A DNA stretch of 64,000 nucleotides from Planctomycetia bacterium (GCA_014192425.1 BJHK01000006.1:124001-188000), one strand, 5' to 3'; shown: positions 44,778 through 54,900, counted from the first letter of the stretch. Program-made: numbers and translations. The notes: a model not told the origin generated them from the letters alone.

Positions 44778-44800
44778 CGACGGGCGATCAGCCATCGAGG
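44778..44800. repeat. Cassette repeat X, copy 1
   Basis: The core CGACGGGCGATCAGCCATCG recurs at 46913 and 48218 (core differing by a base at one end), each time beyond the 3' end of a repeat-protein gene. It marks the boundary of the triplicated cassette; flanking bases also show lower similarity. Confidence 0.75.
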
Positions 44801-44922
44801 TGACCGTAGGTCCGTCTGCCACGAAGAGCCGGAATCAGGGGGCGATAATCCCGGATGGGCGCCGACTGACACTGACAGGTTGGTGATCTTCTATCGGGAT
44901 GAGGGATGTGGCCGCGAGGGGT

Positions 44923-45043
44923 ACCCCATAGATAGATAGAAGAAAGAAGAAGAGAAAGAATTATGGAGGAATAGAACCGGTTCAGCACTGGTGCCGATGT
45001 AGGTCGGCATGAGTACTGAACTTGGTCGGCATAATTGCGGATG
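44923..45043. repeat. Cassette repeat P, copy 1 (purine-rich tract)
   Basis: The strand reads CCCCATAGATAGATAGAAGA followed by a purine run, then GGAATAGAACCGGTTC, and two direct units of GGTCGGCAT. It is about 80% identical to 48369-48491. It lies beyond the 3' end of repeat-protein gene 1; the second cassette has no such copy. Confidence 0.75.
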
Positions 45044-45127
45044 TCGATGAAAGCCGGTTAGTGGGCCAGCCGGTGTCGATACTGGTCGCCACACCGGCTG
45101 CAGACTGGCGCAGGGGATCTCGCGTGA

Positions 45128-46600
45128 CTATTTCGGCTGCTGCTCTGCACGCTGCTGCTTCTGTCGTTCTTCCAGCCATTCAGGGAGAACAACTCTGTCG
45201 GTCGTGCTACCGTCAGGCTCAGGGATCAATTCCAGCGTTACGATCAAGGGAATCTCAACGTCCCGCTTCTCGATCAGCGCTGTGAGCGTCTTGGGGGAGG
45301 CTCTCTTCAGGTTGGGGAGGGAGAGACGACCTTCCCGCGTGGCGAGGGCCTTGGCGATGGCGACGGAGTCAGGGGAGTCGAGTGCGGTCAGCTTGGGGAG
45401 CGCGCCATCCCACCCGTCGGCAGCAGCAAGCGCGTTAGCCGCTTCGGCAGAGAGCGTGGTCAGGCCTTTGAGGGTCAGGAATGCCTTGTGCTGCGTCAAC
45501 GCCTTGGCTGCCTTGGCGCAGAGCGCGGTCAGTCCGCACAGATTCAATTCGTGCTGGTGCTTCGCCAGCGCCTCGGCTGCCTCGACAGATAGCGCGGTCA
45601 GTCCGTCGAGATACAGCTCGCCCTCGTGCTTCGATAGCGCTCTGGCGGTGGCGGCGTCGAGCGTGGTCAGGCCGTTGAGGGAAAGGAACCAGCCTCTGCG
45701 TTGCCCCAACACTTTCGCCGACTCGTCTGAGAGCGTGGTGAGCCCGTCGACGGCCAGACCGCCGTTGTGCCCCGCCAGCGCCTTGACCGCATCATTCGAT
45801 AGCGTCGTCAGGCCGCTGAGGGACAGAAGTTCGCCTTTGTGCTGTGCCAGCGCCGCGGCTGCCTCGACAGAAAGAGTAGTCAGGCCGTCGAGTAGCAACG
45901 AAAAGCCTTGGTGCTGGGCAAGCGCCTCGGCCGCCTCGTCGGAGAGCTTGGTCAATCCGTTGAGAGACAGCGTAACGCCATGTTTCTGCGACAGTGCCTT
46001 AGCTGCGTCATCGGAGAGCGTGGGCAGGCCATCGAGATGAAGATCGCCCGTGTGCTCCGCCATCGCCTTGACCGCATCATCAGACAGCGTGGTCAGGCCG
46101 CCGAGGGACAGCGATCCCTGATGCCGCGACAATGCCTTTGCTGCCTCGACAGAAAGCGTAGTCAGGCCGTCGAGCGAAAGGTGGCAGAAGTAGTACTGCG
46201 CTAACGCCTCAGCCGTCTCGCCAGAGAGAGTGGTCAGACCATCGAGGGAAAGCAGACCCTTGTGCCGAGCCAGCGCCTTGGCAACGTCGCCGGAGAGCGT
46301 TGTTAGGCCGTCAAGAAATAGCGGCCCTTTGTCATAGCCCGCAAGTGCCTCGGCCGTTTCGGCATCGACTGACTTCAGGCCATTCAGGGGCAAGCATTTT
46401 TCAAGTGCTAGCTTCTCGCCGCAACGATTCGAATTAACGACTACAACTGCCCCTTGAAAGCCGTCCGCCAGTTTCCGTGCTTCCTCCACCGTGAGGCTCT
46501 TGATCGTGTTCGTGTCCTCCGGCAACTCGTCGGCCATAACAGAGAGCGGGGCACCCAGCAGGCACGCAGAGACGAGCAGGAGACGAGCGAGGGTAGGCAT
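45128..46600 (-). CDS. Secreted leucine-rich-like repeat protein 1
   Basis: The 490-residue protein has a signal peptide (LARLLLVSACLLGAPLSVMA) and about fourteen repeats of 23-24 residues of the form GLTTLSDEAAKALAQHxGxL-x-LD, a planctomycete leucine-rich-like repeat that should form a curved binding solenoid. The C-terminal end (PSKTLTALIEKRDVEIPL-like PKTLTALIEKRDVEIPLIV, ELIPEPDG) is shared with repeat-protein 3. It begins 98 bp after an ATPase 3' remnant on the same strand. It is the least degenerate secreted member and may bind a surface ligand; function unknown. Confidence 0.8.
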   Translation of the reverse strand: MPTLARLLLVSACLLGAPLSVMADELPEDTNTIKSLTVEEARKLADGFQGAVVVVNSNRCGEKLALEKCLPLNGLKSVDAETAEALAGYDKGPLFLDGLTTLSGDVAKALARHKGLLSLDGLTTLSGETAEALAQYYFCHLSLDGLTTLSVEAAKALSRHQGSLSLGGLTTLSDDAVKAMAEHTGDLHLDGLPTLSDDAAKALSQKHGVTLSLNGLTKLSDEAAEALAQHQGFSLLLDGLTTLSVEAAAALAQHKGELLSLSGLTTLSNDAVKALAGHNGGLAVDGLTTLSDESAKVLGQRRGWFLSLNGLTTLDAATARALSKHEGELYLDGLTALSVEAAEALAKHQHELNLCGLTALCAKAAKALTQHKAFLTLKGLTTLSAEAANALAAADGWDGALPKLTALDSPDSVAIAKALATREGRLSLPNLKRASPKTLTALIEKRDVEIPLIVTLELIPEPDGSTTDRVVLPEWLEERQKQQRAEQQPK

Positions 46601-46698
46601 CGTGGGGCCTCGTTACGGCAGGCGGGAAAGCGGGCAAGACCGTCACTGTAACAGTCGGCCAGATGCCCCGTGAACGCCAGCCGCACGGCCCCGGAGGC

Positions 46699-46893
46699 TC
46701 AGTTCACCCCCGGCTCCCGCACCACCCTCCGCACCCGACCACCACTACCGCCTTCCAACCGCGAATACACGCCCGCCCGATCCGCCGACAGGCACCGACC
46801 GGAAGCCCACTGGCGTAACCCTTCGATCTTGTCGCCCGCAGTGACGGCCACGGGTACGACGTTCTGCGCAGCCTGAACAAGCGCACTGGCTAG
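46699..46893 (-). pseudogene. AAA ATPase 3' end, remnant 1
   Basis: The frame reads LVQAAQNVVPVAVTAGDKIE, GLRQWASGRCLSADRAGVYS and ends RVVREPGVN. This is the C-terminal end of an AAA-family ATPase common in planctomycete mobile elements and matches remnants 2 and 3 closely. No ATPase core is left. It precedes repeat-protein gene 1 by 98 bp. Confidence 0.75.
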
Positions 46894-46912
46894 CGAAGGT
46901 TGTGCAGACCTT

Positions 46913-46935
46913 CGACGGGCGATCAGCCATCGAGG
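46913..46935. repeat. Cassette repeat X, copy 2
   Basis: Same core as 44778-44800 (CGACGGGCGATCAGCCATCG). It lies between ATPase remnant 1 and the 3' end of repeat-protein gene 2. Confidence 0.7.
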
Positions 46936-47055
46936 CGAGTAGGGAGCCGTCCGGCAGCGAGTGCGGTTCTGGCGGCTCGGAAATGCTGGATGAGAGGAGG
47001 CGGGCTTTGGCTACGTGGACGCAACAGGGCTGTCTATCTGGCCGCCGTTTCGATG

Positions 47056-47916
47056 TCAGCCCGCGGTTCTCTGACGTCGGCTGTACCAGACAACGACCCC
47101 GGCCATCACCACGAACACGACCGTCCCGACGAGGGCTGCGATCTGATAGCGGAGCAGGTACCAGTGGTTGAGCATGTAGATTCGGGGGTTCTGCCGCAAG
47201 GCCCTGACGGCACCGAATGAGGCTCTTTGGAGGCCTAGGAGGTTCAGCCGTTGGCCCTTAAACTCCGCGAGTGCTTTGGCCGTGGCAGCGTCGAGTGAGG
47301 TCAGGCCGTCGAGGTACACCCCTCCGCCCTTGAACTCGGCGAGCGCCTTGGCAGTATCAGTGTCGAGTGCGGTCAGGCCATTGAGGCGCAGCACTTGGCC
47401 CTTGAACTCCGCGAGCGCCTTGGCGGTATCGGAGTCGAGCGTGGTCAGGCCGTTGAGGTTCACCCCTCCGCCCTTGAACTCGGCGAGCGCCGGGGCCGTG
47501 GCCGCGTCGAGCGTGGTCAGGCCCTTGAGGGACAGCGCTTTGCACTTGAACTCCGCGAGCGCCTTGGCAGTAGCGGCATCGAGAGTGGTCAGGCCGTCGA
47601 GGCCCAGGTAGCCCATGAACTCTGCGAGCGCCTTGGCAGTAGCGGCATCGAGCGTGGTCAGGCGGTTTAGGTACAGCCCTTCGCCCTTGAATCCCGCGAG
47701 CGCCTTGGCGGTAGCGGCATCGAGCGTGGTCAGGCCGGAGAGGCTCAGATATTTGCCCTTGAACTCGGCGTTGTGCTGCGCCACCAACCTCTTCGCCTCC
47801 TCCACCGTCAGGCTCGTAATCTTGTCGGTGTCCTCCGGCAAGTCGTCGGCCGTGGCCACGAGCGGGCCGAGGAGCAGCGAGGTGAAGACGAGAAGGAGGC
47901 GGGTGAGGGTGGACAC
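47056..47916 (-). CDS. Repeat protein 2 with C-terminal membrane anchor
   Basis: The 286-residue product begins with a signal peptide (LTRLLLVFTSLLLGPLVATA), has seven repeats of GLTTLDAATAKALAEFKGx-x-L-x-L-N, and ends in a single transmembrane helix (IAALVGTVVFVVMAGVVVWY) with a basic tail SRRQR. It would be a surface solenoid fixed to the membrane. GTG 47916 is 98 bp after ATPase remnant 2. The repeats are closely alike in DNA (72-bp period), allowing expansion and contraction. Confidence 0.78.
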   Translation of the reverse strand: MSTLTRLLLVFTSLLLGPLVATADDLPEDTDKITSLTVEEAKRLVAQHNAEFKGKYLSLSGLTTLDAATAKALAGFKGEGLYLNRLTTLDAATAKALAEFMGYLGLDGLTTLDAATAKALAEFKCKALSLKGLTTLDAATAPALAEFKGGGVNLNGLTTLDSDTAKALAEFKGQVLRLNGLTALDTDTAKALAEFKGGGVYLDGLTSLDAATAKALAEFKGQRLNLLGLQRASFGAVRALRQNPRIYMLNHWYLLRYQIAALVGTVVFVVMAGVVVWYSRRQRTAG

Positions 47917-48014
47917 GGCTGGAACTAACGAGGGCAGGCTTGAAAGCGGGCGGAACCATGACTTTACCAGTCAGCCAGATGCCCCGTGAACGCCAGCAGG
48001 ACGGCCCCGGAGGC

Positions 48015-48151
48015 TCAATTCACCCCCGGCTGCCGCACCACCCTCCGCACCCGACCGCCACTTACTCCCTCCGTCCGCGAATACACCCCCGCCCGATCCG
48101 CCGACAGGCACCGACCGGAAGCCCACTGGCGTAACCCCTCGATCTTGTCGC
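48015..48151 (-). pseudogene. AAA ATPase 3' end, remnant 2
   Basis: Shorter than remnant 1, it retains DKIEGLRQWASGRCLSADR and ends in the same Arg-Val-x-Arg-EPGVN type tail. It lies 98 bp upstream of repeat-protein gene 2. Confidence 0.7.
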
Positions 48152-48216
48152 TTGTGCACACGGGTGGCGGCACGGCTTAAAAAGCCCCGTGGCTTGTGAC
48201 GGTTTTGGAGGCCTAG

Positions 48217-48239
48217 GACGGGCGATCAGCCATCGAGGC
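48217..48239. repeat. Cassette repeat X, copy 3
   Basis: Core GGACGGGCGATCAGCCATCG, one base different from copies 1 and 2. The distances between copies are 2,135 and 1,305 bp, reflecting the different lengths of the repeat-protein genes. Confidence 0.7.
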
Positions 48240-48368
48240 GACCGTTGGGCCGTCTGCCAGCAAACGCGGCTGTGCGGGCTGGAAATCGCTGGACGAGACG
48301 TGGGCGGGAGCGGGCGGGCGCTGGACACGACGAACGCGGCTTTCGCTCCAGCCGAGAGGCGACGACCC

Positions 48369-48491
48369 TACCCCCTAGAGATACAGAAGAAAGAAGAACA
48401 GAAAGAACTATAGAAGGAATAGAACCGGTTCCGCACTGGCGCCGATGTAGGTCGGCATGGGTGCTGAACTTGGTCGGCACCAGAGCGGATG
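48369..48491. repeat. Cassette repeat P, copy 2 (purine-rich tract)
   Basis: Reads CCCCCTAGAGATACAGAAGA, a purine run, then GGAATAGAACCGGTTC and two units of GGTCGGCA. It is homologous to 44923-45043 at the same place relative to the X repeat. Confidence 0.75.
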
Positions 48492-48590
48492 TTTGCGGCC
48501 TGGCTTCGAAAGGGCCGCCGACGGGATCATATCGCAGCCGGTCGGGGGTTACTCGGCGGCTTGGGCTACCGGGACCGCTTCTAGAAGCCG

Positions 48591-49825
48591 TCGGGGATCA
48601 CGAAGTCGTCGGTCGCGCTGCCGTCTGGCTCGGGGATCAACTCCAGCGTCTCGAGCAGCGGAATCTCGACGTCTTCCTTCTTCAACAACGCCGTGTGCGT
48701 CTTGGGGGAGATTTTCTTGAGGTTCGGGAGTTTCAGCGGGCCTTTGCGTGTGGCGAGGGCTAGGGCGATGGCGACGGAATCAGGCGAGTTGAGGCTGGTC
48801 AAGGCGGAGAGGTCACCATTCCACTTCTCCGCTGCGGCGAGCGCCTTGGCTGCTTTGGCGTCGAGCGTGGTCAGGCCGCTGAGGGATAGATATGCGCCCC
48901 TGAACCCAGCGAGTGCTTTGGCACTATCGGCGTCGAGCGTGGTCAAACCATCGAGCCACAACTCTCTGCCCTTGAACTCTGCGAGTGCCTTGGCGGTGTC
49001 GGCGTCTGCGTTGGTCAGTCCGCTCAACTGCAGATCCTTGCCCTTGAACTCCGCGAGCGCCGTGGCGGTATCAGGGGCGAGCGTGGTCAGGCCGCGGAGG
49101 TCCAGCGAGTGGCCCTTGAACTCCGCCAGCGCCTTGGCAGTATCGGCGTCGAGCGCGGTCAGGCCGTCGAGCCACAGGCACTGGCCTCTAAACCCCGCAA
49201 TCGCTGTGGCTGTGTCAGCGTCGAGCGCAGTCAGGCCTTGGAGCCCCAGACTTTCGCCCTTGAACTCCGCGAGTGCCTTGGCTGTGTCGGCGTCTACGTT
49301 GGTCAGGTCGCGCAGGAACCCGTTGAATGCCGTCGACGCTACGAGTGCCTTGGCTGTGTCGGTGTCGAGCGTGGTCAAGCCGTCGAGCCAAAGGCACTGG
49401 CCTTTAAACTCCGCGAGCGCCCTGGCTGTATCGGCGTCGAGCGTGTTCAGGCCGCTGAGGGACAGAATTTGGCCCTTGAACTCCGCGAGTGCCTTGGCGG
49501 AGTCGGCGTCGAGCGCGGTCAGACCGTCAAAAGACAGTTCATAGCCCTTGGACTCCGTCAGCGCCTTGGCGGTATCGGCGTCGAGCGTGGTCAAGCCGTC
49601 GAGCCACAGGCACAGGCCTTTAAACTCCGCGAGCGCCTTGGCGGTATCGGCGTCGAGCGTGGTCAAGCCGCTGAGATACAGATGTCCGCCTTTGAACTCC
49701 GTCACAAGCTTCTTTGCCTGCTCCGGCGTCAGGTCCTCGATTTTGTCGGAGCCGTGCGACATCCAAGACAGGAGTTGGGCCAAAACGTGGGCCAAAGAAT
49801 TCGCGGGCTTTATGGCGGGCCTCAC
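48591..49825 (-). CDS. Repeat protein 3, no signal peptide
   Basis: The 414-residue frame has twelve repeats of GLTTLDADTAKALAEFKGx-x-L-W-L-D, followed by the C-terminal end shared with repeat protein 1 (LKLPNLKKISPKTHTALLKK, then EDVEIPLLETLELIPEPDG). Unlike its relatives the N-terminus (RPAIKPANSLAHVLAQLLSW) is no clear signal peptide, so it may be cytosolic, or the start region may have decayed. GTG 49825 is 102 bp after ATPase remnant 3, keeping the cassette spacing. The 72-bp repeat units are nearly identical in DNA. Confidence 0.72.
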
Positions 49826-49927
49826 GGAAACACGCGGCGGAAGGCAGGCGGGAAGGACAGTAGGCGATGAGAAGTCTACTCCTGCCGCCTATGCCAGTGA
49901 ACGCCGCCTGATCGCTCCGGAGCCGTG

Positions 49928-50235
49928 TCAATTCACCCCCGGCTCCCGCACCACCCGCCTGACTCGACCGCCGCCGCCCGCTTCCGACCGGGAATACACG
50001 CCCGCTCTATCCGCTGACAAGCATCTACCCGAAGCCCACTGGCGCAACACTTCGATCTTGTCGCCCGCAGTGCCAGCCACGGGCACGACGTTCTGCGCGG
50101 CCTGAACGAGCGGAACGTCCAAGAGCGACGCGAGCCTGCAGCACGACTTGATCTCGGCACCCGTCCAGTTGGCGTCGTCGGGTCGGACTCGCCCCGAGCG
50201 GCCTTCGAGGCCGTCCAGCGGGTGTTTGGGGGGCC
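49928..50235 (-). pseudogene. AAA ATPase 3' end, remnant 3 (longest)
   Basis: The frame reads DDANWTGAEIKSCCRLASLL, DVPLVQAAQNVVPVAGTAGD, KIEVLRQWASGRCLSADRAG and ends RVVREPGVN. NWTGAEI..CCRLA is the lid-domain region of AAA ATPases from planctomycete mobile elements. Upstream of 50235 the sequence changes into the 28-bp repeat and the island end, so the ATPase core has been lost, perhaps when the island's end was formed. Confidence 0.75.
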
Positions 50236-50263
50236 GTTTGCTAACAGTTTTGCTAACAGTGCC
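50236..50263. repeat. Subterminal 28-bp direct repeat, right copy
   Basis: Identical to 34436-34463, with the doubled unit TTTGCTAACAGT; 71 bp from the right attachment site. Confidence 0.75.
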
Positions 50264-50334
50264 ACTTCCGGGGGTGCTGACACCGCACCCCCGGAGAAGC
50301 GTCTCGTGCTGGAAAACACAAAACGAAATCAAAG

Positions 50335-50407
<73 letters not shown>

Positions 50408-50470
50408 GCAGACTCGCGGTTATCCGGCTTTTCGACCCCCCAGTCCAGCCGGCCGCCGAGGCCAGCCAGC

Positions 50471-51694
50471 CTAGGCGGCTCGGCGTCGGCGCTCGCCGAG
50501 CCTGCGCGCGAACCGTCGGCACTCCGCCACCACTTTCCGCCCAACGCTCTTGCGTTCCCGTCCTGCCGGGTGCGCCGGGCCCCGGTCCCACGCCGCGGTT
50601 GCGGCCTCGAGGCGGGTGACGAGGTCGAGCCGCAGGGCCTCGAAACACTCGCGCTCGGCCTGCAACTGCTCGGCAAGCGCGGCCGCCTCGGCCCAGGCTG
50701 CCGCCAGATCCGCGCCGCCGGCGCGATCGTGGTGCGGCGGCTCGCCCTCGAGTTGGTCGGCCGTGAACGGCAGCGTGGCGGGCGACACCGCCGCGATGAT
50801 CGCCTCGAGCCGCGCGATCTCGCGCAATGCGGCATCGAGGTCGGCCTGCAGCCGGGCCGCTGACCCAAGGGCAACGCTCGTGGCTGCCCACTCAGACAGC
50901 GCGGCTTCGGCCACCAGTTCGGCGGCGGGACTCGTGCCGGCGGTGCCGGGGGCTCTGCCGGTGAGAATGCGCAGGTCGGCGAGCAACTCCGCTGCGTCCG
51001 GCCGCAGTGCGCTGACGATGCGGTCGCGCCGCAACGCGTGACCGGCGACCGTCGGCGGGATCGCACGCGGCGCGGGCGGCGGTGCGAGGGGGACCTGCAG
51101 CAGCGCGGACACCCTGTCGATGAACCCGTTCGGGTGGCCAGCCACGTCCGCATGCTCGACGACCAAACAGCGGTCGGGATGGCGGCGCACGAAGTCGCGG
51201 ACCCGCCGGTTGTGAGCCACCCAGACATCGACGGCGAATCGGGGATTGAACGTGAACGGCTCGTCGCCGTGACGAAAGAGCGAATCGACGACCTCATCCG
51301 CCGGTCGAACGACGAACAGGAACCGCGCCTCGGGCAGGAGCTCGTTCCAAAGTTCGAGAAACAGCGTCGTCCGCGGGTCATGCCAGCCCCAGGGGGAGCC
51401 CGTGTCGCGGTGCCGATTGATCAGGTTCAAGGCCTCGGCGCGGGCCCGGGGGGGAACGGCCAGCACCTCCGCGCAGGTATGGCCATCGCGGGACAGGCCG
51501 TTGGCCGCCAGCATGCGTCCGTGGAGCTGGCGGAACGGGCACGCGGCGTGCTCCCCGCTTCGGCCGGCCGGATCGCCGACGAGGTGCACTCCGGCGTCGG
51601 CCACGAGGGCGGCGGCCAGGGACACGCCCGAACGGTGCATGCCCGTGACGAGGAGGGGCTGGGTCCGGCGGTCGGCGTCCGAATGGCGATTCAT
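50471..51694 (-). CDS. Sulfotransferase with C-terminal coiled coil
   Basis: The 407-residue protein has the 5'-phosphosulfate binding loop PLLVTGMHRSGVSLAAALVA near residue 15 and the 3'-phosphate motif region EARFLFVVRPADEVVDSLFR, typical of PAPS-dependent sulfotransferases. The C-terminal 130 residues are helical (LQADLDAALREIARLEAIIA) and probably coiled coil. The gene faces a glycosyltransferase giant with which it likely acts on a sulfated surface glycan. ATG 51694 starts just before the loop; no strong ribosome site is seen. Confidence 0.8.
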   Translation of the reverse strand: MNRHSDADRRTQPLLVTGMHRSGVSLAAALVADAGVHLVGDPAGRSGEHAACPFRQLHGRMLAANGLSRDGHTCAEVLAVPPRARAEALNLINRHRDTGSPWGWHDPRTTLFLELWNELLPEARFLFVVRPADEVVDSLFRHGDEPFTFNPRFAVDVWVAHNRRVRDFVRRHPDRCLVVEHADVAGHPNGFIDRVSALLQVPLAPPPAPRAIPPTVAGHALRRDRIVSALRPDAAELLADLRILTGRAPGTAGTSPAAELVAEAALSEWAATSVALGSAARLQADLDAALREIARLEAIIAAVSPATLPFTADQLEGEPPHHDRAGGADLAAAWAEAAALAEQLQAERECFEALRLDLVTRLEAATAAWDRGPAHPAGRERKSVGRKVVAECRRFARRLGERRRRAA

Positions 51695-51926
51695 GCGCAC
51701 TGCCCTGCTACCGCAGGCCATGACGCCCGCACCGTGACAGCGGGTTTTTCCAAACCCGCCCCGCGACGTCAATGGCGGTCAGGCCGCGCATCTTGCCCGC
51801 CTTGCCGCGTCGGCGCCATCGGGCCAATCGACCTTGTCTGCTGCCCGCGCCATCCGGTACCACCCACCTCGTCGTTCCCGGACAAGGTTCCCGCGGCTCG
51901 CGCCGGGAAGAGCGGAGTTCGCACGG

Positions 51927-54900
51927 ATGCTGTCGCAGCCCCCCGCCGATCTCGAGCCCTACTTCGACGCGGCCTGGTATCGCCGCCGCCACCCCGACGT
52001 CGGCGCCGCGGACGTCGATCCGCTGCTGCATTACATCCAGCACGGCTGGCGCGAAGGACGCAGTCCGCACCCCGTCTTCGATGTCGGCTGGTATCTGAGG
52101 CAAAACCCCGACGTCGCGTCCGCCGCCGGCGAGCCGCTCCTGCACTATCTCTCCCAAGGCTGGCAGGAGGGCCGCAGCCCACACCCGCTGTTCGACGTCC
52201 GCGCCTACCTGGCCGCGCATCCCGACGTCGTCGCCGCCGGCGTCGAGCCCCTGGCCCACTACCTCGTCCATGGCTGGAAGGAGGGCCGCTGGCCCCATCC
52301 GCTCTTCGACCCCGCCTGGTACCTGGCCCGTCATCCAGACGTCGCCGCCGCCGGGGCCGAGCCGCTGACGCACTTTCTGGACGCCGGCTGGCGGGAGCGG
52401 CGCGAGGCGAGCCCGGAGATGTCCCTTGCGGCCTACGTGGCGTCGTTCGCGCAACCGCTCGCTGCCGACGTCAATCCGCTCGTGCACTTCGCCGTCACCG
52501 AGTACGCACCCGCGGCCGAGTCGCCGGCCGGCGTCGCGGATCTCCTCCGCCGGTATCCGCATCCGCTCGACCGGACCTCGGCCCCGGCCGGGCCCCTGCC
52601 ACCTTACCCGTCGGCGGTGCGGGCCATCGCCATGTACCTGCCGCAGTTCCATCGCGTGCCGGAGAACGACCACTGGTGGGGGCCGGGCTTCACCGAGTGG
52701 ACGAACGTGCGGCGCGGCCGACCGATGTTCGCCGGCCATCACCAGCCGCACGTGCCCCATCCCGACGTCGGCTACTACGACCTCGACGACGAGACGGTCC
52801 TCGAACGGCAGGCGACGCTGGCCCGCGAGCATGGCATCCACGGCTTCTGCTTCTACCACTACTGGTTTGACGGCCGGCGCATCCTCGAGAAGCCGGTCGA
52901 GCGGCTGCTGCGGAGCGGGCGGCCCGATTTCCCCTTCTGCCTGTGCTGGGCGAACGAGAACTGGACGCGGACGTGGGACGGGCTCGACCGTGAGGTGCTG
53001 CTGGAGCAGCGGCACGGGCCCGCCTCCGACGAGCGGTTCATTCGCGACCTGCTGCCGGCCCTGCGCGACCCGCGTTACATCCACGTCGACGGCAAGCCGC
53101 TGCTGGCCGTCTACCGGCCCGGCCTGCTCGCCGCACCGGCCGAGACGGCGGCCCGGTGGCGGTCGATCTGCGTGCAGGCAGGCCTGCCCGGTCTGCACCT
53201 CGTCGCCTTCCATTCCTTCGACCGTGGCGATCCACGCGCGTACGGCTTCGACGCGGCGGTGGAGTTTCCGCCACTGCAGATTCCCGGGGTGAACCTCGCC
53301 CGGACGGGTGTGCCCGGCCTGGTGCCGGAGTTTCGCGGCGGCGTGCTCGACTACCGGGCCGCGATCAGCCACGCGCTCGCCCGCCCGACGCCACCGTATC
53401 CGCTGTATCGCGGGGTCATGCCGGGCTGGGACAACACCGCGCGGCGCATGGAACGCGGCACCGCCTGGATCAACTCCTCGCCGGAGCGATACGGCCTCTG
53501 GCTGCGCGGGGCCGTGGACCGGATGCGGCGCGAGCAGCCGCCGGAGCGGCAGCTCGTCTTCATCAACGCCTGGAACGAGTGGGCCGAGGGGGCGCACCTC
53601 GAGCCCGACTGCCGGGACGGCTACCGCAACCTGGAGGTGACGGCGGCGGCGCTGCTGCCTCGACAGAGCGGAGCCGGCGGCCCGCCGCGACGGCGCGATC
53701 CGCACGAACCGATTCGCCGGCAGCGGCGGGCGCGGCTGCACCTGCTCTTCGCGGGCACTTTGCCGGATCCGCTCCCCGAGTTCCTGATCGATCACGTGGC
53801 GGCCCTCGCCGGCCTCGCCGCCGCCGGCCACGCCCTGCGGTGCGAAGCCGGCCGGCCGCTGGCCGTGGTGGGGAATGTGACGTATCCGCTCGACGACGCC
53901 GCGGCGGTCTCTCGTGCGGTGCAGGCCGCGGCCGGTGCCGATCGGCCGTTCGCGTTCGTCGTCCTGCAGTTCAACCAGCCAGAAGTCACGGGCCACTGTG
54001 TCGCCTCGCTGCGGCGGCTCGCTCCAGTCGGCCGTCGCGTGCTTGTCGTCGTCGTCGACAACGGCTCGACGCCGGACGTCGTCGAGCGCACACGGCAGTC
54101 GTTCGCCGGGATGGCCGACGTGACGCTGCTCGTCACGGGGGAGAATCTCGGCTTTGCACGGGGCAACAACGTCGGCTACCGCCACGCGCGGGACGTCCTC
54201 GGGGCCGACTTCATCGCGGTCGTCAACAACGACACCGTGATCGACGACCCCGGGTTCGTCGAGACCTGCCTGGCGTCATTCACCGAGGAGCCGTGGTCGA
54301 TCCTCGGACCCGACATCGTCACGCCGGACGATCGGCACGAAAACCCGTGGACCGACCGGGTCTACGAGGCGGACGAGTGGGCCGCGCTCGGCCGCCTCTA
54401 CGAGCGGCGGCGGGCCGCCTGGCAGTCGGGCGCCGCGGCCGAGTTTCCCCGGCTCGGCGACCGCAGTCCGGGCGCCACGCGGCTCCGCCAGCCGATCCTC
54501 CAGGGGGCGGCCTACGTCTTCTCCCCAGTGTTCACGGCCGAGCGTTCCCAGGCCTTCGACGAACGGACATTCCTCTACGGCGAGGAGTTTCTCCTGGCGG
54601 TCGACTGCCTGCTCGCCGGACACGCGACGGTCTACGACCGGCGGGTCGTGATTCGGCACGAGGAGGGCGTGTCGACGGCGAAGCTGCCGGAGCAGAAGAA
54701 GATCGAACGCGGCTATGAGGCCGTGATCGAGACGGCGGCCGTCTGCCGGGAACGGCTGGAGCGGCGCACGGCGGCGTCGCGCGGCGAGTGGCTCGCGGCC
54801 GATGCCCCCGTCATGCCGCTCCTCACCGGCGACGGCCGCACCCACGTGCTCGTCGACCTGTTTTTCAGCCAGCCCGGCCCCCACGGCGGCGGCGAGTACG

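Larger units (their letters stand above)
44667..45127. other. Intergenic region with cassette repeats X1 and P1
   Basis: No gene is supported in this stretch. It holds the leader of the 44666 gene, the X1 repeat at 44778-44800 and the P1 purine-rich repeat at 44923-45043, both present again in other copies of the cassette. Confidence 0.6.
48152..48590. other. Intergenic region with cassette repeats X3 and P3
   Basis: No gene supported. It holds the third X copy (48217-48239) and the second P copy (48369-48491), in the same order and spacing as at 44778-45043, beyond the 3' end of repeat-protein gene 3. Confidence 0.6.

Noticed and set aside
47056-49825. Regular repeats as a CRISPR array
   Set aside because: The period is 69-72 bp without unique spacers, units are in frame and encode a protein repeat.
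51708-54185. 825-codon minus-strand frame and 618-codon frame further on, opposite the glycan protein
   Set aside because: The plus strand encodes three recognisable domains without interruption; the minus frames are composition artefacts.
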